Assembly: GCA_040384645.1 (NCBI GenBank)
Contig: JAZKIX010000198.1
Span: 1-12,793 of the forward strand
DNA from: JAZKIX01 sp040384645
Lineage (GTDB): Bacteria; Pseudomonadota; Gammaproteobacteria; Burkholderiales; Burkholderiaceae_D
Length of the DNA stretch: 12,793 nt
Direction: 5' to 3'
The notes under the pieces are model-generated. The model ran no database searches. It saw only the letters and a program-made list of their open reading frames with translations, and was not told where the DNA came from. Positions 12,778-12,793 of this stretch are shown piece by piece; positions within the stretch are counted from its first letter, which is position 1, and each line of letters opens with the position of its first letter. A program made the position numbers and the translations under genes.

Positions 12778-12793
12778 GGGTGCGCCGTGCGCA
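12778..12793. repeat. Start of a GGTGCGC-type palindromic repeat, cut by window edge
   Basis: GGGTGCGCCGTGCGCA reads as an inverted repeat (TGCGC/GCGCA) preceded by TTGTA. This word, GTAGGGTGCGC...GCGCACC, is a common dispersed REP-like intergenic repeat in proteobacteria. Only its first half is in the window. Confidence 0.4.

Overview
The window looks like a draft or metagenome-derived scaffold from a proteobacterium, most likely a betaproteobacterium. This is inferred from the metE type with its MetR box, the DUF3297 and DUF3334 proteins, and GC-rich housekeeping genes beside AT-rich accessory genes. It carries two 10-N assembly gaps (3808-3817 and 10906-10915), so order across them is provisional. 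Nearly every gene lies on the minus strand. No tRNA, rRNA, CRISPR array or intact transposase was seen.

Right-to-left transcription at the left end carries a RiPP module. An E1-like, zinc-tetrad cyclodehydratase partner (1060-2037) is followed 34 bases later by a YcaO cyclodehydratase, whose N-terminal two thirds (1-1025) are inside the window. Together they should form a split TOMM azoline synthetase. No certain precursor peptide is visible. A small frame just upstream (2064-2177, interrupted by one TAA) is the best local candidate. Upstream of it are a perfect 14-bp palindrome and a decayed coding fragment.

From 2835 to 3379 lies a broken CSLREA-domain secreted protein: its signal peptide is out of frame with the domain and its C-terminus is lost. 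After the first gap come a DUF3297 gene on the plus strand, about 690 bases with strong hairpins and no convincing gene, and a small plus-strand gene that converges on vsr.

The centre (4965-7810) is a compact restriction-modification island on the minus strand. In transcription order it holds an Eco47II-family type II endonuclease, a cytosine-5 DNA methyltransferase with a MerR-like N-terminal DNA-binding domain, and a Vsr mismatch endonuclease. The methyltransferase has a near-consensus promoter with a small inverted repeat at its -10 end, and a second palindrome covers the vsr start, which suggests autoregulation. The likely target is GGNCC. Next come a HEPN/MNT toxin-antitoxin pair (8085-8833) and a DUF3334 protein with a CheX-like motif (9118-9810).

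The right end is metE (10224-12641), cobalamin-independent methionine synthase, with a strong intrinsic terminator and an exact MetR-type box upstream. Its reading frame is interrupted by the second gap plus about 120 bases of foreign, very GC-rich N-acetylmuramoyl-L-alanine amidase sequence. I read this as a chimeric contig end rather than biology.
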